From SIG622 sp045652245 (GTDB lineage: Bacteria; Bacillota; Clostridia; Oscillospirales; CAG-382): DNA of 64,000 nt. A program made the position numbers and the translations under genes. The notes beneath the pieces were generated by a model. That model made no database searches. It worked only from the letters and a program-made list of their open reading frames with translations, and was not told the origin of the DNA. Below are positions 7,491 through 16,417 of this stretch, one piece after another. The DNA is taken from assembly GCA_045652245.1 (NCBI GenBank), contig JAZRTY010000022.1, positions 28,443 through 92,442 of the forward strand, read 5' to 3'. Positions within the stretch are counted from its first letter, which is position 1; the number at the start of each line of letters is the position of its first letter.

Positions 7491-8543
7491 ATGAATAAAA
7501 CAATTACACTCAAGGGTGTAAAAAAACCTTACGACATAATTATAGGCAAAGATATTTTAAATATAATTCCCGAAAAGCTAAAGGAACTTACAAAGGCAAA
7601 AACAGTCGTAATCATAACCGACGATAATGTTGATAAGCTTTATTCGGCTAAGGTTTCGGGACTGATTCAGAATTCCGGCTTTAAGACTCTGAAATTTGTT
7701 TTTCCTCACGGGGAAGCAAATAAAACAATGAAAACAGTATGTGAAATACTTGAGTTTATGGCAGAGAACAAGGTGACACGTTCTGACGTTATTGTAGCAC
7801 TCGGTGGAGGAATTGTCGGTGATGTATCGGGGTTTGCTGCTTCCTGTTATCTTCGTGGAATAGATTTTATCCAGGTGCCTACTACATTCCTTTCGGCAAT
7901 TGATTCTTCGGTAGGTGGAAAGACGGGGGTAAACCTTACTTCCGGTAAAAACCTTGCAGGTGCATTTTATCAGCCGAGACTTGTTGTTTGTGATACTTCC
8001 ACCTTTAATACCTTACCCAAAGAAAATTTCAAAGAGGGTATAGCCGAAGCAATAAAATACGGTGTGATATGTGACAGACCTCTTTTTGATATGCTTTCTG
8101 AAAATGATACCTGGGATACAGAAACAGTTATAGAAAGATGCGTTAGTATAAAGGCGCAAATTGTATCCGAGGATGAGTTTGATACAGGGAAAAGACAGCT
8201 TCTGAATTTCGGGCATACGGTAGGTCATGCTATTGAAAAGGCGACAGATTATAAAGTTTCTCACGGTATTGCAGTAGGAATAGGAATGGCGATTATTTCC
8301 AAAATAAGCGACAGCCTTTCCTGGTCAAAGGAAAACACCTATACGGACATTATAAAGTGTCTTGAAAACAATAAAATCCCGACAGAAACGACAGCTTTAA
8401 ATGAGGAACTTTTATCGGCTATGGTAAATGATAAAAAAAGAAACGGAGATACAATAAATCTTGTTATTCCGGAAAAAATCGGAAACTGTGTACTCAGAAG
8501 TATTGCTGTCTCCGAGCTTGAGGAAGTGTTAAAATGCAACTAA
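7491..8543 (+). CDS. aroB: 3-dehydroquinate synthase
   Basis: A 350-residue enzyme that cyclises DAHP to 3-dehydroquinate with NAD+ and a divalent metal. Typical signatures are VALGGGIVGDVSGFAAS, QVPTTFLSAIDSSVGGKTGVN, EAIKYGVI and LNFGHTVGHAIE, which include the metal-binding Glu and His residues. The ATG at 7491 has GAGG nine bases upstream; a TTG six bases earlier is less likely. It follows the DAHP synthase by about 50 nt and overlaps aroA by 10 nt, so the two are translationally coupled. Length and motifs are normal. Confidence 0.95.
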   Translation: MNKTITLKGVKKPYDIIIGKDILNIIPEKLKELTKAKTVVIITDDNVDKLYSAKVSGLIQNSGFKTLKFVFPHGEANKTMKTVCEILEFMAENKVTRSDVIVALGGGIVGDVSGFAASCYLRGIDFIQVPTTFLSAIDSSVGGKTGVNLTSGKNLAGAFYQPRLVVCDTSTFNTLPKENFKEGIAEAIKYGVICDRPLFDMLSENDTWDTETVIERCVSIKAQIVSEDEFDTGKRQLLNFGHTVGHAIEKATDYKVSHGIAVGIGMAIISKISDSLSWSKENTYTDIIKCLENNKIPTETTALNEELLSAMVNDKKRNGDTINLVIPEKIGNCVLRSIAVSELEEVLKCN

Positions 8544-9799
8544 GAATAAAGCCTGTAAAGCCAAACGGTACTATATCAGCTATTGCTTCAAAGTCGGATG
8601 CGCACAGAGCGATTATTTGTGCAGGCCTCTCGGATACAAAAACAAACATACATATATCGCACCTGTCAAAGGACATTGAAGCAACTCTCGGTTGTATAAA
8701 GAGGATGGGTGCAGATTTTATAAATAAAGATAATGTATATGAAATAACACCTATCGGGCAGCTTGCTGAAAATCCTACATTAGACTGCAACGAGAGTGGC
8801 TCGACATTGAGGTTTTTATTGCCGGTTTTGTCAGCACTCGGGTGTGGTGCAACCTTTAAAGGTACAGGCAGACTACCTGAGCGACCAATGGAGCTGATTG
8901 TTGATTTATTGCGTGAGCACGGAAACAGCTTTTCAAGCTCAAAGCTTCCGATAACCGTGTCGGGAAAAACCACCCCCGGTACCTTTAATATAGCAGGAAA
9001 TGTAAGCTCACAGTTTATATCGGGACTGCTATTTGCACTTCCGCTTCTCTCGGAAAAAAGTGTTATAAAACTCACTTCAAAATTGCAATCCTCGGCTTAT
9101 GTCGATATGACACTTGACACACTTGCACGTTTCGGAGTGAATATAGACAGGACAGAGAATGAGTTTATCGTAAATGCAAATGAAAAATATACCTCACCCG
9201 GTGAGTATATTGTAGAGGGCGACTGGTCGAATGCAGCATTCTTTATGGTACTTGGTGCTATCGGTGGAAGTGTTACAGTCAAAAACCTTGACAAGAATTC
9301 CTGTCAGAGCGATAAAATGATACTTGAAGTGTTATCGCTTGCAGGAGTCGATTATGTTGTCTCGGAAGATGCAGTAACAGTCAAAAAAAGTAAAATCAAA
9401 CCGTTTGATTTTGATGTATCACAATGTCCGGATCTTTTTCCGGTGTTGTCGGTACTTGCAGCAGCAGCTGTGGGAAAATCAACCTTGTATAATGCAGGTC
9501 GGTTGAGAATCAAGGAAAGCGACAGAATAAAAACTGCAAGAGAGCTTCTTGAAAACCTCGGAGGCAGGGTTGCAGAAACCGAGGATTCCCTTATTATATA
9601 CGGCAGTGGAAAGCTTACGGGTGGAACTGTTGATAGCTTTAATGACCACAGAATTGCAATGTCGGCGTTTTGTGCAAGTGCGATTTGTGATAATGATGTA
9701 ATTCTGGAAAATGCAAAAGCGATAGATAAATCCTATCCGTCCTTTATGGAGGATTTTGAAAAAATCGGAGGTGTTTTTGATGTCATCACAAACAGGTAA
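8534..9799 (+). CDS. aroA: 3-phosphoshikimate 1-carboxyvinyltransferase (EPSP synthase)
   Basis: A 421-residue EPSP synthase that transfers enolpyruvate from PEP to shikimate 3-phosphate. Family signatures are SKSDAHRAIICAGL near the N-terminus, DCNESGSTLRFLLPV, a GTGRLPERPM loop, and near the C-terminus RIKESDRI and FNDHRIAMS. It begins inside the end of aroB and ends inside the start of aroC, so three genes overlap in a row. The segment around residues 90-100 (GCGATFKGTGRLPERP) lies in the PEP/glyphosate-contact region; I did not assign a tolerance class. Confidence 0.95.
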   Translation: MQLRIKPVKPNGTISAIASKSDAHRAIICAGLSDTKTNIHISHLSKDIEATLGCIKRMGADFINKDNVYEITPIGQLAENPTLDCNESGSTLRFLLPVLSALGCGATFKGTGRLPERPMELIVDLLREHGNSFSSSKLPITVSGKTTPGTFNIAGNVSSQFISGLLFALPLLSEKSVIKLTSKLQSSAYVDMTLDTLARFGVNIDRTENEFIVNANEKYTSPGEYIVEGDWSNAAFFMVLGAIGGSVTVKNLDKNSCQSDKMILEVLSLAGVDYVVSEDAVTVKKSKIKPFDFDVSQCPDLFPVLSVLAAAAVGKSTLYNAGRLRIKESDRIKTARELLENLGGRVAETEDSLIIYGSGKLTGGTVDSFNDHRIAMSAFCASAICDNDVILENAKAIDKSYPSFMEDFEKIGGVFDVITNR

Positions 9800-10847
9800 A
9801 AAAATAAAGGTAAGTATATTCGGAGAATCCCACGGAACGGCAATTGGTGCTGTGGTGGATAATCTGCCGGCAGGCGAGAGGATAGATTTTGATGAGCTTC
9901 AGAGCTTTATGGGACGCCGTCAGGGTGGAAATAACAAGTATTCAACCCCACGCAAAGAAGCAGATATTCCAGAAATTATATCCGGCATCAAGGATGGATA
10001 TACAACCGGTGCTCCTCTTTGTCTTATCATAAAAAATGAGAATACACGTTCACAGGACTATAAGGTAGATATACCAAGACCGGGGCATGCAGATTTTACT
10101 GCATTCACTAAGTATAATGGTTTTTGTGACCTGCGTGGTGGTGGACATTTTTCAGGAAGACTTACAGCCCCCGTTTGTGCTGCCGGTGGAATTCTGCTCC
10201 AGATACTGAAAAGACGTGGAATTGAAATAGTAGCACATCTTTTGTCGGTGGGGGAGGTTTGTGATGAAAAAATAAACAGCCTTATTCTTGACAAAGAACA
10301 GCTTGAGAAAATCAAAAGTGGTGTATTCCCTACATTTTCGACTGCTGCAGGAGAAAAAATGCAGGATTCGATAATTGCTGCCAGAGAAGAAGGAAATTCT
10401 GTAGGTGGATGCGTTGAATGTGGAATATACGGACTCCGGGCAGGCATTGGCAATCCGATGTTTGACGGAATTGAAAACGCAATAGCTTCGGCTGTTTTCG
10501 GTATCGGAGGAGTTAAGGGGATTGAATTCGGTGCCGGTTTTGAAAGCACAAAGCTTACAGGTTCACAGAATAATGATGAATTTTATATGGACGGTGATAC
10601 CGTAAAAACAAAAACCAATAATCACGGAGGCTTGCTCGGAGGAATTACTACCGGAATGCCGGTAGTGTTTGATGTTGCATTCAAGCCTACACCCTCTGTT
10701 TCTGTAAAACAGCAAAGTGTAAGCTTTTCAAAAAAAGAGGATACTGTATTGTCGGTAACGGGAAGACACGACCCTTGTATTGCAGTTCGTGCTGTACCCT
10801 GTATCGAGGCAATATCTGCAATAGCAATAGCCGACTTTTTATTATGA
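9780..10847 (+). CDS. aroC: Chorismate synthase
   Basis: A 355-residue protein that converts EPSP to chorismate using reduced FMN. Typical motifs are FGESHGTAIGAVVDNLPAG at the N-terminus, GRRQGG, DLRGGGHFSGR and GRHDPC near the C-terminus. The ATG at 9780 is chosen because CGGAGGTG lies just upstream and the conserved start follows. An in-frame upstream ATG at 9756 would add eight residues with no support. It overlaps aroA by 20 nt. No separate flavin reductase gene is adjacent, so FMNH2 must come from elsewhere. Confidence 0.95.
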   Translation: MSSQTGKKIKVSIFGESHGTAIGAVVDNLPAGERIDFDELQSFMGRRQGGNNKYSTPRKEADIPEIISGIKDGYTTGAPLCLIIKNENTRSQDYKVDIPRPGHADFTAFTKYNGFCDLRGGGHFSGRLTAPVCAAGGILLQILKRRGIEIVAHLLSVGEVCDEKINSLILDKEQLEKIKSGVFPTFSTAAGEKMQDSIIAAREEGNSVGGCVECGIYGLRAGIGNPMFDGIENAIASAVFGIGGVKGIEFGAGFESTKLTGSQNNDEFYMDGDTVKTKTNNHGGLLGGITTGMPVVFDVAFKPTPSVSVKQQSVSFSKKEDTVLSVTGRHDPCIAVRAVPCIEAISAIAIADFLL

Positions 10848-10858
10848 GGTGAAGGGAA

Positions 10859-12001
10859 ATGTCTTTAGAAGAATTAAGAAAAGAAATTGACCGGGTAGAT
10901 GATGAAATACTTGAGCTTTTTCTAAAGCGAATGGAAATTGCATCCAAGGTAGCAGACTATAAAAGAGAGAATAATCTTTCAACCTTGCAAAAGGGCAGAG
11001 AGAGGGAGATTCTTAAAAAAGTAAGTGAAAAGTCTGGAAAAGAGATGGAAAACTATTCACGGGAACTTTTTATCACACTTATGAATCTCAGCAAAAGCTA
11101 TCAGGACAGAAGAAACGCAAGGGTAAACGGAGAGCTATCGGAAAAAATCAAAAATGCTCTTGAGGTAACTCCACGAATTTTTCCACAAACGGGGACTGTT
11201 GCGTGTCAGGGGATTGAGGGGGCATATTCGCAAATTGCCTGCGACAAGCTTTTTAAGGACTCGGATATAAAATATGTAAAAACCTTTGAGGACGTATTTC
11301 GCGAGGTGGAGAGTGGTAGCTGCAGCTACGGAATTCTGCCTATTGAAAATTCAATTCACGGAACGGTAATTGCTGTTTATGACCTTATGAAAAACTATAA
11401 TTTTCATATTATCAAGAGCATAAAAGTGAAGATAAACCATGTTCTGATGGCAAACTGTGGCGCAAAGCTTTCCGGTATAAAAGAGATTATATCTCACGAG
11501 CAGGCACTCGGTCAATGCTCGAAATTCTTAAAAGCGTATCCCGATATAAAGATTACTGTCTGTGAAAATACGGCAGTTGCGGCAAAGCTCGTCAAGAATT
11601 CGGGCAGAACAGATATTGCGGCAATATCTTCACCCGACTGTGCAGAAATCTACGGACTTTCGGTACTTAACGATAAAATTGCAAATTCCGACAGTAATTT
11701 TACAAGATTTATCTGCATTTCAAAGGAGCTGCTGATTTATCCGGGTGCTGACAGAATAAGTATTATAATGAATCTCCCACACACACCGGGAGCACTTCAC
11801 AGTACAATTTCAAAATTTGCAATGGCAGGACTCAATCTTACAAAGCTTGAATCAAGACCTATTGCAGGCAGGGATTTTGAGTTTTCCTTCTATTTTGATC
11901 TTGAAGCATCAATATATGCGCAAGAAACAGTTGAAATTTTAGACGAGTTGGCATCGGGAAATAATAACTTTATTTTCCTTGGAAGCTATCTTTTGTCATA
12001 A
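10859..12001 (+). CDS. pheA: Bifunctional chorismate mutase / prephenate dehydratase (P-protein)
   Basis: A 380-residue P-protein. Residues 1-85 form an AroQ-type chorismate mutase (LRKEIDRVDDEILELFLKR). Residues about 107-285 form prephenate dehydratase (QGIEGAYSQIAC, GILPIENSIHGTV, and a later Asn-Phe-Thr-Arg-Phe motif, DSNFTRF). Residues about 295-375 form an ACT-type regulatory domain (HTPGALHSTISKFAMAGLNLTKLESRP) that normally binds Phe for feedback inhibition. It converts chorismate to phenylpyruvate and so ends the operon's pathway at the Phe branch. This matches the Phe codons in the leader peptide. It ends with TAATG overlap at 12001. Confidence 0.95.
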   Translation: MSLEELRKEIDRVDDEILELFLKRMEIASKVADYKRENNLSTLQKGREREILKKVSEKSGKEMENYSRELFITLMNLSKSYQDRRNARVNGELSEKIKNALEVTPRIFPQTGTVACQGIEGAYSQIACDKLFKDSDIKYVKTFEDVFREVESGSCSYGILPIENSIHGTVIAVYDLMKNYNFHIIKSIKVKINHVLMANCGAKLSGIKEIISHEQALGQCSKFLKAYPDIKITVCENTAVAAKLVKNSGRTDIAAISSPDCAEIYGLSVLNDKIANSDSNFTRFICISKELLIYPGADRISIIMNLPHTPGALHSTISKFAMAGLNLTKLESRPIAGRDFEFSFYFDLEASIYAQETVEILDELASGNNNFIFLGSYLLS

Positions 12002-12012
12002 TGGAGATTACT

Positions 12013-13266
12013 ATGAATTACGGTTGTATTGGTGAACGCTTAAAGCACAGCTTTTCAAAAGAAATACATAACCTTTTGGCAAGCTACGAATATGAGCTTG
12101 TGGAAATTCCGAAATGTGACCTTTCAAGCTTTATGACAGCACGGGGTTTCAAAGCCATCAATGTGACAATACCCTACAAAGAGCAGGTTTTACCGTATCT
12201 TTATTACATAGATGAGCACGCAAAGAAAATCGGTGCTGTAAATACCATTGTCAACAAAGACGGAAATCTTTATGGATATAATACCGATTTTTACGGAATG
12301 AGCAAGCTTATAGCCCACGCAGGTATTGATTTACATGGGAAAAAGGTTGCAATACTCGGTACGGGTGGAACAAGTAAAACTGCCAAAGCAGTAGCGACTG
12401 TCCTTGGCGCTTGTGAGATAATTGTGGTGTCGAGGAAAAAAGGAGAGGATATCATAGATTATTGTGAGCTTTACGAAAAGCACAGCGACACAGAGGTTAT
12501 TATAAATACCACGCCTTTGGGAATGTACCCCGATATTTCTTCAAAAGCAGTTGATTTATATAAGTTCCAAAAGCTTGAAGGGGTAATTGACGCAGTATAT
12601 AATCCATTGAGAACAGCACTTATCACAGATGCGATAAAACTGGGAATACCTTGCGAGGGAGGACTTTATATGCTCGTAGCACAGGCAGTAAGAGCCTCTG
12701 AAATATTTTCAGGTGTGGAATACCAAGACGAAGTTCTTGAAAATGTATATCGCAAAATAAAAGCAAGTAAAGAAAATATCGTACTTATCGGTATGCCGGC
12801 GTGTGGTAAAAGTACGGTAGGAAATATAATTGCGCAAAAGCTCGGCAGAGAGTTTGTTGATACAGACGTACTTATAGAGGAAAAGACGGGACTTCGTATA
12901 GCGCAGATTTTTGAAAATTCAGGCGAAGCACACTTCCGGGATATCGAGGCTGAAACTGTCAACGAAATATCGGGCAGGAACGGCATTGTTATAGCAACAG
13001 GTGGTGGTGTGGTTCTGAATAAGGATAATATATCGGCACTTTCAAAGAATGGCAGAATATATTTTATAGACAGACCCCTTGAGCTGCTTTGTCCGACAGA
13101 CGACAGACCCCTGACAAGTACACGTCGAGATATGGAGAAAAAATATACCGAAAGGTATGATATATATACTTCAAGTGCAGATGTAATAATCAATGCTTCC
13201 TGTGATATAGAAAAGGTAGCAGAAGCGATAATGGGAGATTTTAAAAATGAAAATATATGTAATTAA
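12013..13266 (+). CDS. aroE: Fused shikimate dehydrogenase - shikimate kinase
   Basis: A 417-residue two-enzyme fusion. Residues 1-245 are shikimate dehydrogenase: GERLKHSFSKEIHN, NVTIPYKE with the catalytic Lys, NTDFYG with the catalytic Asp, a GTGGTSKTA NADP loop, NTTPLGMYP. Residues about 255-417 are shikimate kinase: GMPACGKST P-loop, DTDVLIEEKTG, HFRDIE with the shikimate-binding Arg, ATGGGVV. Together they reduce dehydroshikimate and phosphorylate shikimate. The ATG at 12013 follows GGAG by six bases; the ATG at 12001 overlaps that site and is less likely. It overlaps aroQ by 20 nt. The AroK half appears fully equipped, unlike the separate kinase-like gene at 47.0 kb. Confidence 0.92.
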   Translation: MNYGCIGERLKHSFSKEIHNLLASYEYELVEIPKCDLSSFMTARGFKAINVTIPYKEQVLPYLYYIDEHAKKIGAVNTIVNKDGNLYGYNTDFYGMSKLIAHAGIDLHGKKVAILGTGGTSKTAKAVATVLGACEIIVVSRKKGEDIIDYCELYEKHSDTEVIINTTPLGMYPDISSKAVDLYKFQKLEGVIDAVYNPLRTALITDAIKLGIPCEGGLYMLVAQAVRASEIFSGVEYQDEVLENVYRKIKASKENIVLIGMPACGKSTVGNIIAQKLGREFVDTDVLIEEKTGLRIAQIFENSGEAHFRDIEAETVNEISGRNGIVIATGGGVVLNKDNISALSKNGRIYFIDRPLELLCPTDDRPLTSTRRDMEKKYTERYDIYTSSADVIINASCDIEKVAEAIMGDFKNENICN

Positions 13267-13681
13267 CGGACCAAATCTTAATATGCTGGGTATCAGAGAA
13301 CCTGATAAATACGGAACAGAAAGCTATGAAAGCCTTATTGCTTCCCTGAAGGCACACGCAGACGAGAACGGCTATGAAATAGTGACCTATCAGTCAAATC
13401 ACGAGGGCGACCTTGTCGATAAAATACAGGAGGCATATTTTATGAAAGCTGACGGAATAGTAATAAATCCCGGAGCATATACTCATACAAGTATTGCACT
13501 GCTTGATGCTTTGAATGCCGTAAAAATTCCGACAGTTGAGGTGCATATTTCAGACGTATCAAAAAGAGAGGATTTCAGACAGGTAAGCTTTGTTCGTCAG
13601 GCTTGCGTTAAAACCATAATGGGACACGGACTTGAGGGCTATTTTGAAGCTGTTGATTTTTTAAGTGGCAAAAAGGCGTAA
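13247..13681 (+). CDS. aroQ: Type II 3-dehydroquinate dehydratase
   Basis: A 144-residue type II dehydroquinase, normal in length. Signatures are INGPNLNMLGIREPDKYG (with the active-site Tyr), QSNHEGDLVDKI, INPGAYTHTSIAL and EVHISDVSKREDFR (active-site His). It dehydrates 3-dehydroquinate to dehydroshikimate; type II enzymes work as dodecamers. It is last in the aro operon and overlaps the aroE-aroK fusion by 20 nt. With this gene the operon holds all steps from DAHP to chorismate plus the PheA branch. Confidence 0.95.
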   Translation: MKIYVINGPNLNMLGIREPDKYGTESYESLIASLKAHADENGYEIVTYQSNHEGDLVDKIQEAYFMKADGIVINPGAYTHTSIALLDALNAVKIPTVEVHISDVSKREDFRQVSFVRQACVKTIMGHGLEGYFEAVDFLSGKKA

Positions 13682-13718
13682 GTTTTGTGTCGTCTTTACA
13701 TGGTAATTTACAAAAATG

Positions 13719-13742
13719 AGGCAAACCGGTACCGGTTTGCCT
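13719..13742 (+). terminator. 24-bp perfect palindrome after the aro operon
   Basis: AGGCAAACCGGT at 13719-13730 is followed directly by its exact complement ACCGGTTTGCCT at 13731-13742. The stem is strong but the following T-tract is weak (TACTTTAT). It is probably the operon terminator. A dimeric-repressor binding site is an alternative, because it lies 29 bp before the nagB promoter. Confidence 0.55.
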
Positions 13743-13770
13743 TACTTTATAAATATTTTAGAAATAACCC

Positions 13771-13799
13771 TTTACAAAAGCAGTTATTTGGTATATAAT
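13771..13799 (+). promoter_or_regulatory. Promoter of nagB
   Basis: TTTACA (13771-13776), 17 bp, TATAAT (13794-13799), about 50 bp before the nagB start. Confidence 0.8.
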
Positions 13800-13848
13800 A
13801 TAAACATATGTATTTAGTGATTCAAATTTATTATGGAGTGTGATTGAA

Positions 13849-14634
13849 ATGAAGCTTATCATTAAAGAAAATTACGAAGAAATGAGTACCTGGGCAGCAC
13901 TGCATATTGCCGATGCAATTAATAACCACAAGGAAACTCGCCCGTTTGTCTTGGGACTTCCGACAGGTTCGTCTCCACTCGGTGTTTATAAAAAGCTGAT
14001 TGATATGAATAAAGAGGGTAAGGTATCCTTTAAAAATGTGGTTACCTTTAATATGGACGAATATGTAGGCTTGCCACGTGAACACGATCAGAGCTATTGG
14101 TATTTTATGCATGACAATTTCTTTAATCATATTGATATCCCTGCAGAAAACATAAATATTCTCGACGGACTTGCAAGTGATCCTGAGGCTGAATGTCAGC
14201 GTTTTGAAGATAAAATTGCTTCCTATGGTGGAATTGACCTTTTTATGGGTGGTTGTGGTGTTGACGGACACATTGCATTCAATGAGCCGTATACTTCTTT
14301 GACTTCCCGTACAGGTATCCGTGTTCTTACACAGGACACATTGATTGTAAATTCCCGTTTCTTCGGTAACGATCCTGAAAAAGTGCCGAAAACTGCTCTT
14401 TCTGTCGGTGTCGGTACGGTTTGTGACGCAAAGCAGGTTCTGCTTCTTGTCAACGGTCACAGTAAGGCTCGTGCGCTCCGTCACTGTGTTGAGGGGGGCG
14501 TTGACCACGCATGGACAATAAGTGCACTTCAGCTGCATCCGGATGCTGTTATTGCTTGTGATGAAGCTGCCTGTGGTGAACTCAAGGTAGATACCTACAA
14601 ATACTTTAAGGACGTTTGCAAAAACGAAAAGTAA
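13849..14634 (+). CDS. nagB: Glucosamine-6-phosphate deaminase
   Basis: A 261-residue NagB/RpiA-fold enzyme that converts glucosamine 6-phosphate to fructose 6-phosphate and ammonia, the last step of amino sugar breakdown. Motifs are GLPTGSSPLGVYKKL (phosphate binding), FNMDEYVGLP (catalytic Asp), GGCGVDGHIAFNEP (His) and a SVGVGTV segment. ATG at 13849 lies 10 nt after GGAG; an in-frame GTG at 13840 is a weaker option. It is followed after 24 nt by a sialate O-acetylesterase gene, which suggests a sialic acid or amino sugar operon. No nagA or nan genes are in the window. Confidence 0.93.
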   Translation: MKLIIKENYEEMSTWAALHIADAINNHKETRPFVLGLPTGSSPLGVYKKLIDMNKEGKVSFKNVVTFNMDEYVGLPREHDQSYWYFMHDNFFNHIDIPAENINILDGLASDPEAECQRFEDKIASYGGIDLFMGGCGVDGHIAFNEPYTSLTSRTGIRVLTQDTLIVNSRFFGNDPEKVPKTALSVGVGTVCDAKQVLLLVNGHSKARALRHCVEGGVDHAWTISALQLHPDAVIACDEAACGELKVDTYKYFKDVCKNEK

Positions 14635-14658
14635 TTAAAGTCCAAAGGAGCAACTATT

Positions 14659-16176
14659 ATGATTAAGCTTGCACAAATCTTTTCTGATGGTGCAATACTT
14701 CAGAGAAATTCGGAAATAAGAGTTTTCGGAGAATGCGATAGAGATGTAACTGTAAATTTCGACGGAAATACAGTAAAGGCAGAATGTAAGGACGGAAAGT
14801 TCTGTGCAGTTCTTCCACCACATTGTGCAGGAACGGGGTATACGCTTACTGTTTCGGATGGCAGCGAAAAGGTAGAAATAAAAGATATTTCCTGTGGTGA
14901 AGTATTTATTGCTGCAGGTCAGTCAAACATGGAAATGCCGCTTGCAGTTACAGACGGTGCTGAGGATGAGCTTGAGAGGTGCGAAAATCCTCTTATCAGC
15001 TTTTATTCAATTCCACAGAATTATGTCAAGGGCGAAAATCTTAATATGTTCAGATTCCAGTATATGGACTACAGCGATCCTACCTGGAAAAAGTGTACCT
15101 ATGATACTGCAAAGGACTTTAGTGCTCTCGGATATTATGCTGCAAAGAAAATTCAGAAGGCTCTCGGTGTTCCGGTAGGTGTTATAGGTTGTAACTGGGG
15201 ATGCAGAATTATTGAGTCTTTTATCCCTGCGTGGGCTTTTGACAGAACTGACAGTCTTTTGGCGTACAAAGAAAAGCATGAGAAATTCATTTCTGAGCAT
15301 ACACAGGAGGAATTTGACGAAATATACGAGAATTTCAAGAAGTTCCTTCACGAACGCTACCTTGAATTTAAATTCCCACTTGATGTTTCCTATGGAAACG
15401 CACGATATGCTGCTTATTTTGCTCATGCAAAATGGGGAGGTGTAAAGTGGCCTCAGGGTCCATACAGTGCTGACAGACCCGGTCATATCTGGCATAATAT
15501 GCTTGAAGATATAGTACCGTATTCACTAAAGTTTGTGCTTTGGTATCAGGGCGAGGGAGATTCCCGTGGCGACTATGATAAACGGTACGGAGTTATGGTA
15601 AATGCGTGGAGGGAAGCCTTTATGCAGCCTGAAATGGCATTTTACGCAATGGAACACGCACCTTACGGCGGCGGCAGACTCCCGATTGATCAGATTGATG
15701 TCTGGGCAGTTAACAGACAACTGCAAAGACAGGCTACTCTTGACAATTCCGGTTGTTATCTTGTAACAAGTGCAGGACTCGGCGATATCGGTGATGTACA
15801 CCCTGTATTCAAAAGAGAATTCGGATACCGTACAGCCCGTATGGTACTTAACCATACATATAATGCAGGTGAAAAGGCAGACAATCCGTATGCTGTATCT
15901 GCTGTATTTGAAAAGGACTGCGTAAGAGTAAAATTTGCAAATGACGAGGGACTCCGACTTCTGTCGACAACCGTTGAGGACTTGTACTTATCTGTTGACG
16001 GAAAAGAGTTTGTTGTAGCAGGCGGTAGAATTGAAAACGGAGAACTTGTGGTAACAGCAAGGGGTGTTGAAAACCCTGTCGAGGTAAGATACTGCTATTC
16101 AAAATACTACGCAGGACAAAATATCTTCAATAGTGCCGCACTCCCGGCGTCACCCTTCAGGTTTGTAAAAGAATAA
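14659..16176 (+). CDS. Sialate O-acetylesterase-like SGNH hydrolase
   Basis: A 505-residue protein of the sialate 9-O-acetylesterase family. Residues 1-85 form a beta-sandwich-like lead domain. The SGNH-type signatures follow: AAGQSNMEMPL (nucleophile Ser in GQSNME), WYQGEGDS (a typical sialate esterase block) and LGDIGDVHP (catalytic Asp-x-x-His). Enzymes of this family remove O-acetyl groups from sialic acids or from plant polysaccharides. No signal peptide is seen, so it probably acts inside the cell. The AAAGGAG site precedes the ATG. It is co-transcribed with nagB, which favours a sialic acid role; xylan-type deacetylation is possible. Confidence 0.82.
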   Translation: MIKLAQIFSDGAILQRNSEIRVFGECDRDVTVNFDGNTVKAECKDGKFCAVLPPHCAGTGYTLTVSDGSEKVEIKDISCGEVFIAAGQSNMEMPLAVTDGAEDELERCENPLISFYSIPQNYVKGENLNMFRFQYMDYSDPTWKKCTYDTAKDFSALGYYAAKKIQKALGVPVGVIGCNWGCRIIESFIPAWAFDRTDSLLAYKEKHEKFISEHTQEEFDEIYENFKKFLHERYLEFKFPLDVSYGNARYAAYFAHAKWGGVKWPQGPYSADRPGHIWHNMLEDIVPYSLKFVLWYQGEGDSRGDYDKRYGVMVNAWREAFMQPEMAFYAMEHAPYGGGRLPIDQIDVWAVNRQLQRQATLDNSGCYLVTSAGLGDIGDVHPVFKREFGYRTARMVLNHTYNAGEKADNPYAVSAVFEKDCVRVKFANDEGLRLLSTTVEDLYLSVDGKEFVVAGGRIENGELVVTARGVENPVEVRYCYSKYYAGQNIFNSAALPASPFRFVKE

Positions 16177-16232
16177 AAATAAAAAAGGAAGGTTTGGTGC
16201 ACCTACAATAAAGCAGGTCTATAAAATGAATA

Positions 16233-16285
16233 ACAATACCGCCGAGAGCGACTGAACAATTGCTCTCGGAGGTATTGTTTATTGC
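16233..16285 (+). terminator. Terminator after the esterase gene
   Basis: AACAATACC-G-CCGAGAGC pairs with GCTCTCGG-A-GGTATTGTT (16262 onward), a 17-bp stem with one mismatch, followed by a T-rich stretch. Confidence 0.75.
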
Positions 16286-16341
16286 TTTTGTGTTTGTTTT
16301 TTCCAACCAAACAGTGATTTTAATTAAAAATATATTTGCAA

Positions 16342-16387
16342 AGTCGCTGATGAGTCGCTTTACCTTTTGTCACAAATATGCTATAAT
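16342..16387 (+). promoter_or_regulatory. XRE gene promoter with tandem AGTCGCT repeats
   Basis: TTTACC (16359-16364), 17 bp and an extended TGC-TATAAT (16382-16387) form the promoter. AGTCGCT occurs at 16342-16348 and 16353-16359, 11 bp apart (one helical turn), and the second copy touches the -35 box. This fits an autoregulatory operator for the downstream repressor-like gene (inference). Confidence 0.65.
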
Positions 16388-16417
16388 ATAATCATCCAAG
16401 AGAAGGAGGAAAATGTT

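Noticed and set aside
10058..10549. A 163-codon minus-strand frame opposite aroC
   Set aside because: Antisense shadow of a well-conserved enzyme with no independent support.
12666..13193. A 175-codon minus-strand frame opposite the AroK half of the fusion
   Set aside because: No ribosome site and no recognisable motif; the plus-strand shikimate kinase signatures are clear.
13831..14538. A 235-codon open frame on the minus strand opposite nagB
   Set aside because: nagB on plus has full family motifs. The antisense frame resembles no family and is a by-product of codon composition.
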